Source: a virus. Taken from it: DNA of 64,000 bases. Within the stretch, counting starts at the first letter, position 1. Every line of letters starts with the position of its first letter. The stretch lies in IMG/VR virus record IMGVR_UViG_3300044591_001745, positions 1 to 64,000 of that record; one strand, given 5' to 3'. Below, one piece after another: positions 47,643 through 55,136 of this stretch. A program made the translations under genes and the position numbers. Below the pieces are notes generated by a model. That model was not told the DNA's origin. It ran no database searches and saw nothing but the letters and a program-made list of their open reading frames with translations.

Positions 47643-48563
47643 TCAAGAGTTGGGAGCAGTCTGTGGATCTGCAACGGTAGTTGTAGTTTCTGAAACCACA
47701 GGGGTTTCTTCGACTGCTGGTGTTGGAGGCACTGATTGTTCTTTTGTTTCATCTTTTTTATCTTCATCTAGTACAATAGGATTTCCATCATCATCCAAAA
47801 ACGGTTGTGTTTCAACTAAATATTCTCCATCTTTATCAACCCTATTACCAAACTTATCCACAAAATTTCCTTGCTCATCAACGTACCTACCATTTTCATC
47901 GACCAGCCTACCATCAGCATCTGTTAATTTTCCTTCTTTATTAATGTAACGTAATTTGTCATCAATGAATTTATACTTTTTCAAGAATTTATTTTCTGGC
48001 AAATTCAGTTCATAATCATTATCTAAACCATATAACATAGAGGCCAAATGTTGTGCTCCAACAATTGCGACCTCTTCATTAGACCTATTTAGATAGTCCT
48101 CCATACTGCTGAAATATGGCTGTTTCTCGCTATTATTATACACCAAGCATACTGAGACCAGATAATTAAATCTGGCATTATCAGCCTGGCCTTCTGCGCT
48201 ATGATTATCTAAAGACGTTCTTACTGCGATAAGAGAACGAATTTCATCTCTATCTCTTTTCATTTGAATAGCTATAGATCTGGCTTCTTTTACTGAAATA
48301 CCGCCTTTTGCTAGCTTTCTTTCAGAATCTAGTATATCCTGTTGCAGCTTATTGAACTTGATCTGTTTGTCTTGGTTCCAAAGGCCTTGTTCTTCTAATA
48401 AGTCATCCATTTTAGCTCTTACTACACACTTAGATTTAATGGCGTCTGTGAAAGCCTGATTATAAATCTTTTGAGCTTCTCTCTGGTCGTGTATGGTGGG
48501 TGTTTTCACCATGAAATCCACATCTTTACCGTCAATCTTAATCTTAAAAGTCTTAGCCTTCAT
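47643..48563 (-). CDS. Candidate tail assembly chaperone with heptapeptide acidic repeats
   Basis: This 306-residue protein starts at 48563, with AGGAG six bases upstream, overlapping the preceding gene by 11 bp. The N-terminal domain (1-60) begins with a 'KIKIDGKDVDFMVKTPTIHDQREAQKIYNQAF'-type strand-helix pattern (quoted in part: KIDGKDVDFMVKTP) common in tail-assembly proteins. A Lys/Arg-rich helix follows (65-115), then a helical domain to about 195. Residues about 200-260 are nine 7-residue units with Gly at the fourth position (DENGRYV, DEQGNFV, DKFGNRV). The C-terminal 45 residues are a Pro/Thr/Glu tail. Position between tube and tape measure genes supports a chaperone role. I see no convincing slippery heptamer. 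Confidence 0.75.
   Translation of the reverse strand: MKAKTFKIKIDGKDVDFMVKTPTIHDQREAQKIYNQAFTDAIKSKCVVRAKMDDLLEEQGLWNQDKQIKFNKLQQDILDSERKLAKGGISVKEARSIAIQMKRDRDEIRSLIAVRTSLDNHSAEGQADNARFNYLVSVCLVYNNSEKQPYFSSMEDYLNRSNEEVAIVGAQHLASMLYGLDNDYELNLPENKFLKKYKFIDDKLRYINKEGKLTDADGRLVDENGRYVDEQGNFVDKFGNRVDKDGEYLVETQPFLDDDGNPIVLDEDKKDETKEQSVPPTPAVEETPVVSETTTTVADPQTAPNS
47800..47990. repeat. Region coding for nine 7-residue acidic repeats
   Basis: Degenerate 21-bp units code for [D/N]-x-x-G-x-[LYFNR]-[VILT] heptapeptides in the candidate chaperone (for example DADGRLV and DENGRYV). The first and last units are the most diverged. The D-x-D/N-G pattern recalls calcium-binding loops, but the 7-residue period is shorter than in known RTX or dockerin repeats. 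Confidence 0.8.
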
Positions 48564-48870
48564 AGTCTTCTCCTGTTTCTGGATAGTTTGGTTTTACGTA
48601 GAATTTGTAATTATATCTGTATTTTGATCTAATAAATTTGGTTATTTCTGAAATAGCCGAACGCATCTGATGATTACCATTATTTAATATAAGCATCCTG
48701 GTGCGTTCCCACAAGTCTCTAAAATCTAATTCTTTTTCTGTTAATTCATCTTCGTTTTTTGTATGTCCCCATAAATGACCAAAAGCATCTTCAAATTTAG
48801 CTAATGATCCTATCATGGTGGTTTGGAATCTTTTTTCTATATTATAATAGATTTCATTTTCATGGTTCAT
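48553..48870 (-). CDS. Small conserved tail-region protein, unknown function
   Basis: This 105-residue helical protein has AGGA seven bases before the ATG at 48870, three bases after the upstream stop. It contains TMIGSLAKFEDAFGHLWG and a 'W-x-R-T-R-M-L-I-L-N-N-G-N-H-Q-M-R' stretch (about residues 54-70), which resembles a small protein family I have seen in large-genome phages, but I cannot name it. It overlaps the next gene by 11 bp. Position between the tube and tape measure genes makes a tail-assembly chaperone partner possible. No Cys or membrane segment. Confidence 0.8.
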   Translation of the reverse strand: MNHENEIYYNIEKRFQTTMIGSLAKFEDAFGHLWGHTKNEDELTEKELDFRDLWERTRMLILNNGNHQMRSAISEITKFIRSKYRYNYKFYVKPNYPETGEDYEG

Positions 48871-48872
48871 AA

Positions 48873-49928
48873 TTATTTCCTATTTAAAGAGCTTCGTTTT
48901 TCATTTAACTGTTGAATTAATTCTCTTTGAACATCTGGCAATTGAGCTTCGCTAATACCATCTTCATTAGTTGAATTAATTGCACTAAATTTTTCTTTCA
49001 TCCTGTGTCTAGCTACAGGATCATTATTACTCAAAATTTCTTTGGTTTCTTCAGCAGAACTACTAACAAAAAAGACCTCATTGGCTTTTTTCATCTTTGG
49101 ACTATTCAATAGACTATCAGTTTTTTGTTTAGTTTTGGCTTGATCATTTTTACGTTTTTGGAATATCATCCAGCCATCCAAAGCGTCTTCATCATCTATA
49201 ATATTATCTGGTGGACATTCTGGATGTTCATAAACAGAATCAAACATTTTAGATAGATTTACTAGTGCTCGTTGCTCGTCAGTCCACTCAAAAACAGTAC
49301 CGTCAAATATTTTTTGTTTATTAGCAGCAGACCAGTAAGACTTCCACATTTCTGATCTAGCAAGAGCCCTTATCTCACTCAGTGTTGGTAGAGAAGAGGC
49401 TATTTTAGCTGCGATATTGTTAAGAAAGATAGAGTTTTGGGGATTTTTCCCCTGAAATACTTTACGTTTTTTATGATACAAAGTATTCATGATAATAAAT
49501 TCATTCCTTATTCTTCCAGCATAAGCTTCCAGTGTGTATTGATCCAAAGAATGCTTAGTGCTTAATGCCCTGTCTTTTTGAGTATTAATACTGCTAATCT
49601 GTTTCTTAATATCCTTCTTTTTTTGTGGCTGAATAAAATTTTGGTATAATTCAACCTTAAGATTGTCCAGTCTTGTTTCCATTTGTTTCAATACTTCATT
49701 ATTTTCTAATTTCCAAATTCCATTGTCAATTAAAATATATTCTGTATCTTGCATTAAAATCCAATCACTATAAAGGTGTTCTTGATACACCCTGTTATAT
49801 AGTAAGTCTGCCTTATATTTTAAAGAGACGGAAGGTCTTTTTAGACTATAAAGCTTATTCTCATGCTCAATATACAGAAAGCCGGCGACAATTCTGGATA
49901 ATAATTTATCATTATCACTGCGTATCAT
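48873..49928 (-). CDS. Tail assembly-associated protein
   Basis: This 351-residue protein starts at the ATG at 49928, inside the last codons of the 56-residue gene upstream. No good ribosome binding site lies directly before it (the nearest AAGGA is 18 bases away), so translation is probably coupled. The N-terminal 75 residues are a small beta domain. A basic coiled coil (about 82-120) follows, then a helical domain containing 'LARSEMWKSYWSAANK' and an acidic 'CPPDNIIDDEDALDGWMIF' motif (about 238-258). The last 80 residues are charged and probably flexible. The W-x-x-Y-W and D-D-x-x-L-D-G-W pair resembles proteins coded between tube and tape measure genes in other phages; the chaperone role is inferred. 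Confidence 0.78.
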   Translation of the reverse strand: MIRSDNDKLLSRIVAGFLYIEHENKLYSLKRPSVSLKYKADLLYNRVYQEHLYSDWILMQDTEYILIDNGIWKLENNEVLKQMETRLDNLKVELYQNFIQPQKKKDIKKQISSINTQKDRALSTKHSLDQYTLEAYAGRIRNEFIIMNTLYHKKRKVFQGKNPQNSIFLNNIAAKIASSLPTLSEIRALARSEMWKSYWSAANKQKIFDGTVFEWTDEQRALVNLSKMFDSVYEHPECPPDNIIDDEDALDGWMIFQKRKNDQAKTKQKTDSLLNSPKMKKANEVFFVSSSAEETKEILSNNDPVARHRMKEKFSAINSTNEDGISEAQLPDVQRELIQQLNEKRSSLNRK

Positions 49929-50085
49929 CGCTAGGGTACGAAGAATCCTTAGAAAGTTTCTTCTTTAGTTCCTGTATTTCCTGATCTTTTTCTTGTAGTT
50001 TTTTTTGAAAAGTTTCCAAAATCTTCTGTGCCTGAACAACATCTACATACAATCTTCCGATTGTTAAAAATAAATCATCCATCAT
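49915..50085 (-). CDS. 56-residue coiled-coil protein
   Basis: A short gene with a good ribosome binding site (TTAGGAG, five bases before the ATG at 50085; a second in-frame ATG follows at once). It codes MMDDLFLTIGRLYVDVV, then a charged heptad-like helix rich in Gln, Glu and Lys (about residues 18-46), ending in PSDDTQ. It overlaps the next gene by 14 bp. A coiled coil is the only structural prediction I can make. It may be a tube-associated assembly factor. The clear Shine-Dalgarno and tight packing argue it is real. Confidence 0.75.
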   Translation of the reverse strand: MMDDLFLTIGRLYVDVVQAQKILETFQKKLQEKDQEIQELKKKLSKDSSYPSDDTQ

Positions 50086-50141
50086 GTAATCTCCTAAGTC
50101 TTAAATTTAATTCCTTAATCTAACCGATATTTTTAAACTAA

Positions 50142-51410
50142 TCAAACTGTACTGCCAGGACCGCCTCCGGCAGTACCGGTTCCGCCAGTGCTGAATGTCG
50201 GAGTCGTACCTTCAAGACCACTTGCTGTTCTACCGCAGGTGTTAAAGCCTCTGCCACTATAAGGAGCAGCTGTAACAGTAATCTTAGCACCTTGATCAAC
50301 ATAGAAGTTATTATATCCGGTGAAGCTGTAGGTTACGGTAACGTTACCACCACCAGTATCTCCACCACTATAGTTAACACTTGTTAATCTGTTGTTCTTT
50401 CCTAGATAGAAATTCATACCTTTGGCACCATTGGAATCGCTAGCCGATGGTCCGCACAATCTAAGATAAATTTCTCTGGCTTGAAGATTTCTAGTATTGG
50501 CAGCACATGCACTAGCACTACCGAAATTACTTGCACTAACATCAAAGTCAGTAGCAATTACTTCAAATTCACTAGTAACTTCTAATGGAACATTAACGAA
50601 TCGAGTATAAGGATTTCTGCTACCTAGTTCAAATAGTGGTTCACGACCAAGATCGCAACTAACAGTTAGACTTGTGATATGGGGAACAACATTCTTTGCG
50701 CCATCATGTGGCATGATTATGCCGCCATCCCAAGATGTTAAGCCTGATGGTAGTACCGAATCACCAAGGTTAATGTTCCATCTACGAGCAATACCTGTGG
50801 CCCTTAAGTTATTGAAACCTTCTGTTTGAGCATCACTTGGATGTACTTGTTCACTAGCAGTACTAGCTGTTAGATTCGGAGAATCGGTAACACCAGCGCC
50901 AGTATACCATACTTTGTTATTTCCTACTAGTGTTGCTTCTTCTGTAAAATTACCGTCGGTAGCAAATGTATATGTAATAGATGACAAATACATACCTGTC
51001 ATCTTTACAGCATACTTGAGTGTACCTGTAGCATTTTGATTGTCGATATCACTACCAACTAACAAGCGAACGTTGCATCTACGGGAAGCAAGCTCAAGAA
51101 TATTTTTGCCGGTTGTGGAGTAGGAACTACCGCCGCAAGCCAACTTATATATTGGATCTGTATAATCAATAACTTTATTTAATGTTACTTCAATTTCGGG
51201 ATTATCATCGAGCACGTCATATTGATCAAATTCACCGAGTTGGAAGACGTTTTCAAGGTTGAAGTTGGTGGAAATGCCTACGCTCTGAACGCCAAACACG
51301 CCTTTCCAAGTACCAACAGCTTCAGGATTAGCAGCATCGATACCAGGACCATTAACGCCTTGCATTTGAACAGCTTGTACGGCATAATAAATTCTATTTG
51401 CACTTGCCAT
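50142..51410 (-). CDS. Major tail tube protein
   Basis: This 422-residue protein has a strong GAGGTGA four bases before the ATG at 51410 and its own promoter-like sequence 70 bp upstream, as expected for a gene expressed at high level. The N-terminal half contains 'GVQSVGISTNFNLENVFQLG' and 'EIEVTLNKVIDYTDPIYKLA', the beta-strand/long-loop pattern of tail tube proteins of large phages. A Gly/Thr/Ser-rich C-terminal tail (about 385-422) follows a small extra beta domain (about 345-385) that may be exposed on the tube surface. It lies immediately before the assembly genes and tape measure, the canonical order. No sheath gene precedes it. Confidence 0.82.
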   Translation of the reverse strand: MASANRIYYAVQAVQMQGVNGPGIDAANPEAVGTWKGVFGVQSVGISTNFNLENVFQLGEFDQYDVLDDNPEIEVTLNKVIDYTDPIYKLACGGSSYSTTGKNILELASRRCNVRLLVGSDIDNQNATGTLKYAVKMTGMYLSSITYTFATDGNFTEEATLVGNNKVWYTGAGVTDSPNLTASTASEQVHPSDAQTEGFNNLRATGIARRWNINLGDSVLPSGLTSWDGGIIMPHDGAKNVVPHITSLTVSCDLGREPLFELGSRNPYTRFVNVPLEVTSEFEVIATDFDVSASNFGSASACAANTRNLQAREIYLRLCGPSASDSNGAKGMNFYLGKNNRLTSVNYSGGDTGGGNVTVTYSFTGYNNFYVDQGAKITVTAAPYSGRGFNTCGRTASGLEGTTPTFSTGGTGTAGGGPGSTV

Positions 51411-51479
51411 TTCTCACCTCATAAAAAATGTTATTGAGTTTGTATTGTTATTTGAAGTAGTCTGTTAGAGAACTAGATA

Positions 51480-51507
51480 ATTGTACACCAGATGATTAAG
51501 TTTACAA
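51480..51507 (-). promoter_or_regulatory. Promoter upstream of tail tube gene
   Basis: Minus strand: -35 TTGTAA (51507-51502), 16-bp spacer ending GGTG, -10 TACAAT (51485-51480), 70 bp before the tube ATG. The -35 overlaps the stop codon of the preceding gene. The layout matches the promoters at 53629 and 57137. Confidence 0.6.
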
Positions 51508-52452
51508 AATAATTTTGACGCCCAATCTTATTGTACTATAATACACCTTATTATTCAAAGATTCCATATCCATTACAGTAATATTATCAATATGGCCTAT
51601 TCTCCATAAATATTCGCTAGAGTCATCGACCAATTGGTTATAATTTTGACCATATATATTTTTAGAGCCATTGGGATTCAACGGATAAACTTTATTAGCT
51701 ACAACTTTATTAATATCATACAGTCTTATTTCTTTGTCTTTTTGCAGTCTAATTATGTCTATAATGTTATTTTTATCAACATAATTTTCTGTAAAAACAT
51801 GCAAAAGTACATCTTGATCAGCCCAGTACTTTTTAGTGCCTAGCTCATATGGCTTAAAGTTGGATTCTGCGACTGGTTCTATAACTACACACGGCATCTG
51901 GATCCTATGGTTAGACGGAATAGCAGCATCAACATCTCCTCGCTTGTAGGTCAATTGCTGTAACTCTTTCCAATCATTTAGATTATCATTAGCTTTGTAT
52001 GTTTGTATAGTGCGAAAACAATAATTCATCTCTACTGAAGCATTGGCTGGTAAACCACTAGGGAACGTTACCCTACCCAATTCATAATTGAAAGAATAAG
52101 GGTATTGAGGATTTCCAGTAGGACCAGGAACAAATGTATTGTTCACGTATACGCCACTGATAGCTATTGGAGCCGATCCATTAAAATTAATCCCGGATTC
52201 ATACACCCATTGTTTTTTAAAGGTTTCCCAAACTCTGTTCTTTTGCAAAGATGGGTCTTGTCTAAGGGCTAATTTATGAAATGCTGCTGTACTGTTAATA
52301 TTGCTGGATGGTCGAGAAATATTGACAAATCCACCAATATTAATAAACCCCCAATCTAAAAAGCTTTTTAAATTATGCTCTAGTTGAGTATATAAATAAT
52401 AGTTGCCAATACTTTCAACATTTTGAAAATTTGGATTAAAATCACAACTCAT
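51502..52452 (-). CDS. Neck/tail-completion structural protein
   Basis: This 316-residue protein overlaps the upstream gene by ATGA. A helix-rich N-terminal part (about 1-95) with 'FLDWGFINIGGFVNI' is followed by a beta segment 'YELGRVTFPSGLPANASVEM' (about 130-150), a pattern I associate with head-completion or tail-terminator proteins of T4-like cyanophages. The C-terminal half is beta-rich with a final VKIIL. It is too short to be a sheath. It lies between the neck proteins and the tube gene and may be the tail terminator or a neck ring (inference). Confidence 0.75.
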   Translation of the reverse strand: MSCDFNPNFQNVESIGNYYLYTQLEHNLKSFLDWGFINIGGFVNISRPSSNINSTAAFHKLALRQDPSLQKNRVWETFKKQWVYESGINFNGSAPIAISGVYVNNTFVPGPTGNPQYPYSFNYELGRVTFPSGLPANASVEMNYCFRTIQTYKANDNLNDWKELQQLTYKRGDVDAAIPSNHRIQMPCVVIEPVAESNFKPYELGTKKYWADQDVLLHVFTENYVDKNNIIDIIRLQKDKEIRLYDINKVVANKVYPLNPNGSKNIYGQNYNQLVDDSSEYLWRIGHIDNITVMDMESLNNKVYYSTIRLGVKIIL

Positions 52453-53114
52453 ACAATAGCTCTTTCTATTTGCTGAATAATAATAGAGTTAATTTCATCA
52501 GATAATGAGTCTATGGCTCTAGTTACCCAGTTATTAGTTATGGTGCCGGCAAATTCTGGAGGAACTCTCCAATTAGAAGATGAATCACTTCTCATAATAG
52601 CATACCCCGTTCTAGAGTATGGATTTGGCCCTAATACTACCTTATAATCCTTAACCAAAACTTTACCTCCGTCTTTCAATAGCCATTGCAACCAAGGTAA
52701 TGAATATCCTCTATCGGTATCTATCATAGAGGCCTCAGCCAAAGACAAAACATCTTGTAGGTTGGATGCAATCATTCCTAAAGAAAAGCCTCCAGATAAT
52801 CCAGCATTATTTATTTTGATAGGCTTCATGTCAATATTAATATTATTGCTCCATGTATCTACTATTTTATCGGCTTGATTTTGACTATCATATAAGCCAA
52901 ATTCAAATTTTAATTGACCATTTAATAAAGATTGGTACTCAGGAGTATTTTTAATGGTCTTATTTATTAGCTCTTGTATATTTTTAGTTATATTGGGTAA
53001 TGCTTTACGGAATGTTTGTTCAACATCTTCTTGCAGAGCTTCTAAAATCAATTTTCTGATAGTAGAGTCAGATTCTATTAATCTAACTGAGTATTTCACT
53101 ACTTTTGGCTCCAT
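52449..53114 (-). CDS. Neck/head-tail completion protein
   Basis: This 221-residue protein starts at 53114 and overlaps the upstream coding sequence by 16 bp; no clear ribosome binding site is visible, so coupling is likely. The N-terminal helical part (1-70) leads to a region with 'LPWLQWLLKDGGKVLV' and 'WRVPPEFAGTITNNWVTRAI' (about 140-200). The latter motif recurs in neck proteins of large phages as I recall it; I cannot name the family. ATGA overlap with the next gene shows joint translation. Head-tail joining is the likely role. Confidence 0.75.
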   Translation of the reverse strand: MEPKVVKYSVRLIESDSTIRKLILEALQEDVEQTFRKALPNITKNIQELINKTIKNTPEYQSLLNGQLKFEFGLYDSQNQADKIVDTWSNNINIDMKPIKINNAGLSGGFSLGMIASNLQDVLSLAEASMIDTDRGYSLPWLQWLLKDGGKVLVKDYKVVLGPNPYSRTGYAIMRSDSSSNWRVPPEFAGTITNNWVTRAIDSLSDEINSIIIQQIERAIV

Positions 53115-53602
53115 ATGGCAAATAAATAATTAGTATCTCCAAATCCCATAGGTTGTGGTGCTCCAGATAATGTATACGGAGTTGTATCATCAGAACCAAA
53201 TGTTATATAATCTGCACTAATTAATTTATTTAGCAATTCTGTCTTGCATAGTGTCTGAACAGTACCTCCATCAGCAACTCTTACAGTCTTAGAACCCCAA
53301 TCATACCACGTACTAGTATTGGCTATTACTCCTAAGTATACTGTCTCTATAACATTAGAGTCAATATATCCTTTACCTAAACATACAGGACACAATGAGT
53401 TTTCTTCAAATGGTTGTGGACCAACACCATTGTATATGTTCGATGATCTGTTAGTAATAGGATCCATTTCGCAGTTACCACAATAGATAGGCTTAGTGGA
53501 TCCATATTTAAGTTTGCATGGAATAGTTAGTGCATCTTTTAGCAATAGGGAGTCTATAGCTTGATTAAATAGTTCTTTCATCTGCGGAGTAATAAATTGC
53601 AT
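53099..53602 (-). CDS. Connector protein with CxxC-CxxC zinc motif
   Basis: I choose the ATG at 53602 (167 residues), because ATGAGG lies six to seven bases upstream. The ATG at 53614 would add four residues and would use that Shine-Dalgarno as codons. Cys41-x2-Cys44 (CGNC) and Cys71-x2-Cys74 (CPVC, followed by LGKG) form a two-pair zinc-ribbon-like site, and 'RSSNIYNGVGPQPF' lies between. A beta-rich C-terminal half follows. The layout, a helix then a C-x2-C knuckle then beta strands, resembles head-tail adaptor proteins of large marine phages. The gene has its own promoter-like element upstream. The connector role is inferred. Confidence 0.78.
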   Translation of the reverse strand: MQFITPQMKELFNQAIDSLLLKDALTIPCKLKYGSTKPIYCGNCEMDPITNRSSNIYNGVGPQPFEENSLCPVCLGKGYIDSNVIETVYLGVIANTSTWYDWGSKTVRVADGGTVQTLCKTELLNKLISADYITFGSDDTTPYTLSGAPQPMGFGDTNYLFAIWSQK

Positions 53603-53628
53603 ATAAAACCTCATAAGAAGATTGCTTA

Positions 53629-53656
53629 ATTATACACCGTACCAAATAATTAGCAA
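53629..53656 (-). promoter_or_regulatory. Promoter upstream of connector/neck genes
   Basis: Minus strand: -35 TTGCTA (53656-53651), a 16-bp spacer ending GGTG, and a perfect -10 TATAAT (53634-53629). It lies 27 bp before the chosen ATG at 53602. The -35 overlaps the end of the glycosyltransferase gene. Confidence 0.65.
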
Positions 53657-54594
53657 TAATATGAATTTTCGGCTATTTTGTTGTATCTTTTCCAAAATCC
53701 ATTATATGATTTATGTTTCCAGTTAATAAGTAAATCATTAAAATTAGTTTTACAATATATACCACTGACTAGTATATTAGTGTCTAAATAGCATCTATTA
53801 TTATAACAGCATATTAAATTATAGTGTTTTTGTTGTTCTGTATTCAAAATACTTATAGTATCGGTATTGGTTCCATTCACTATATGTTTTGCAGACAATC
53901 CTACTATGTATCCGAACACTCTTTCTAAGGAGTGCTCATACGTTGGTCCGAATCTATCAGAAGCTTTTCCAGATATTAATAAAGCATATAAATTATCTAT
54001 AATCTTATCATTAAAATATTGCTGAAACAATTCTGTACGGGACCAAAAGATACTACCAGCAATGAATGTTAGATCTGTTCTCTGTGATTGATATTGATCT
54101 AGTCCTAGAGTGTCTTGTAGAATTTCTTGAATTAGTAATTGATTAAAACCCTCTTTATCTCTATTTAGCATTAATCCAGTATTTCCTATCATTCCAATAT
54201 TTTTATTTGAATCTATCATTTCTAGATTAGATAAAAAAATATCTTTATTACCTATTAATGAATGTACTAATAAAATTCTCCAATCAATATTTTTATGCTC
54301 TCCCCATAAGGATTGTTTAGAGTGCAATTTAATAAAATATGGATATTCAGAACTGTCAATATTTTTAAGTTGTAATAAGAATGGTCCGATATCTGAACCC
54401 TTATTAGGAAGTATAGTCAGGTCATAGAAAAAATTTTTTTCTAATTTGAATCTGACAGATTCTTCTTTTTTAGTGATGTGATCGCATATTGCAACGCACA
54501 ATTTTATGTAGGAACTGATGGGCTTTAAAAGAGAAATATATTCATCTAATAATGAATCATCATACAAATACAACAATACTAATACTTTTGTCAT
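53650..54594 (-). CDS. RgpF-type (rhamnan synthesis F) glycosyltransferase
   Basis: This 314-residue protein shows the run typical of the RgpF family: a hydrophobic N-terminal strand (residues 4-10), N64-KGSDIGPF (the N-x-G-x-D-I-x-P-F signature), YFIKLHSK (86-93), WR at 105-106, IGMIG (133-137), FIAGSIFW (177-184) and EHSLERVFG (220-228). Family members transfer sugars onto bacterial surface polysaccharide. The length is close to that of the core domain. There is no signal peptide, so it is cytoplasmic. It is translationally coupled (ATGA) to the collagen-like fibre gene, so a natural target is a virion protein, although host glycan modification is possible. A glycosyltransferase inside a virion operon is unusual. 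Confidence 0.82.
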   Translation of the reverse strand: MTKVLVLLYLYDDSLLDEYISLLKPISSYIKLCVAICDHITKKEESVRFKLEKNFFYDLTILPNKGSDIGPFLLQLKNIDSSEYPYFIKLHSKQSLWGEHKNIDWRILLVHSLIGNKDIFLSNLEMIDSNKNIGMIGNTGLMLNRDKEGFNQLLIQEILQDTLGLDQYQSQRTDLTFIAGSIFWSRTELFQQYFNDKIIDNLYALLISGKASDRFGPTYEHSLERVFGYIVGLSAKHIVNGTNTDTISILNTEQQKHYNLICCYNNRCYLDTNILVSGIYCKTNFNDLLINWKHKSYNGFWKRYNKIAENSYYC

Positions 54595-55136
54595 ATCTTA
54601 TTAATAAATACTGTTCCTGTCCATATAATGTTTTTTGAATTTATCCCATTTACAGCAAAAACTATAGTCCCAGTATTGCTATCTGTATTGATCGCAACAA
54701 CAAGACTATTCATTCCGCTATCAGAAAAAATAAGTCCAGAATTAATCCAAGAAGACATAACTCCAGAGGAATTTCTTTTAACTGCTCCTTGTATATTAAA
54801 AGCTGCGGCCAAGTCATCAGTAACATTATAAGCAGAAACTGCCGCATAAAAAGATGATATAGATTTTTGAGGAATATACAGCGCAGTATTAGAGTCTGTA
54901 TTTAAAAAATATGTATTGCTATCAGTTGTTGCTCCGCTCAACTTAACGATCTCATTCGGCTTGCTAGGAGGTGCTGCCCTTCCTCTAGGTCCACGAGCGC
55001 CAGGAGGTCCGGGAGGACCATCTTTACCAGCAGGACCAGGAAAGCCGCTTGTAATTTCTATTATATTAGACTCAATAAAATTATCTATGACAGATAACCT
55101 ATCTCCATCATTAATGGCAATAATTTCTGCCATCAT
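54591..55136 (-). CDS. Short fibre with collagen-like stem and tip domain
   Basis: This 181-residue protein has an N-terminal attachment segment (1-30), a collagen-like stretch of seven to eight Gly-X-Y triplets (about 31-53) and a linker. A C-terminal beta domain (about 88-181) clearly resembles the C-terminus of the 1068-residue fibre at 57181-60387 (shared IP-K, SAYN-T, NI-GA-RN and NI-W positions). Two ATGs occur at 55136 and 55133; AGGAGGT gives better spacing for the second. It overlaps the upstream gene by ATGA. A homotrimeric short fibre is likely. The gene between it and the neck genes is a glycosyltransferase, so the fibre may be glycosylated (inference). Confidence 0.82.
   Translation of the reverse strand: MMAEIIAINDGDRLSVIDNFIESNIIEITSGFPGPAGKDGPPGPPGARGPRGRAAPPSKPNEIVKLSGATTDSNTYFLNTDSNTALYIPQKSISSFYAAVSAYNVTDDLAAAFNIQGAVKRNSSGVMSSWINSGLIFSDSGMNSLVVAINTDSNTGTIVFAVNGINSKNIIWTGTVFINKI

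Noticed and set aside
47564-47767. A 67-codon out-of-frame reading at the end of the candidate chaperone, which could be a programmed frameshift product as in lambda G/GT.
   Set aside because: Its frame would need a +1 shift at a six-A run with no canonical slippery heptamer, and its sequence looks like out-of-frame reading of a low-complexity Pro/Thr/Glu tail followed by the terminator.
51502-52452. Possible tail sheath gene just before the tube gene.
   Set aside because: At 316 residues it is too short for a sheath and its pattern resembles neck or tail-completion proteins.
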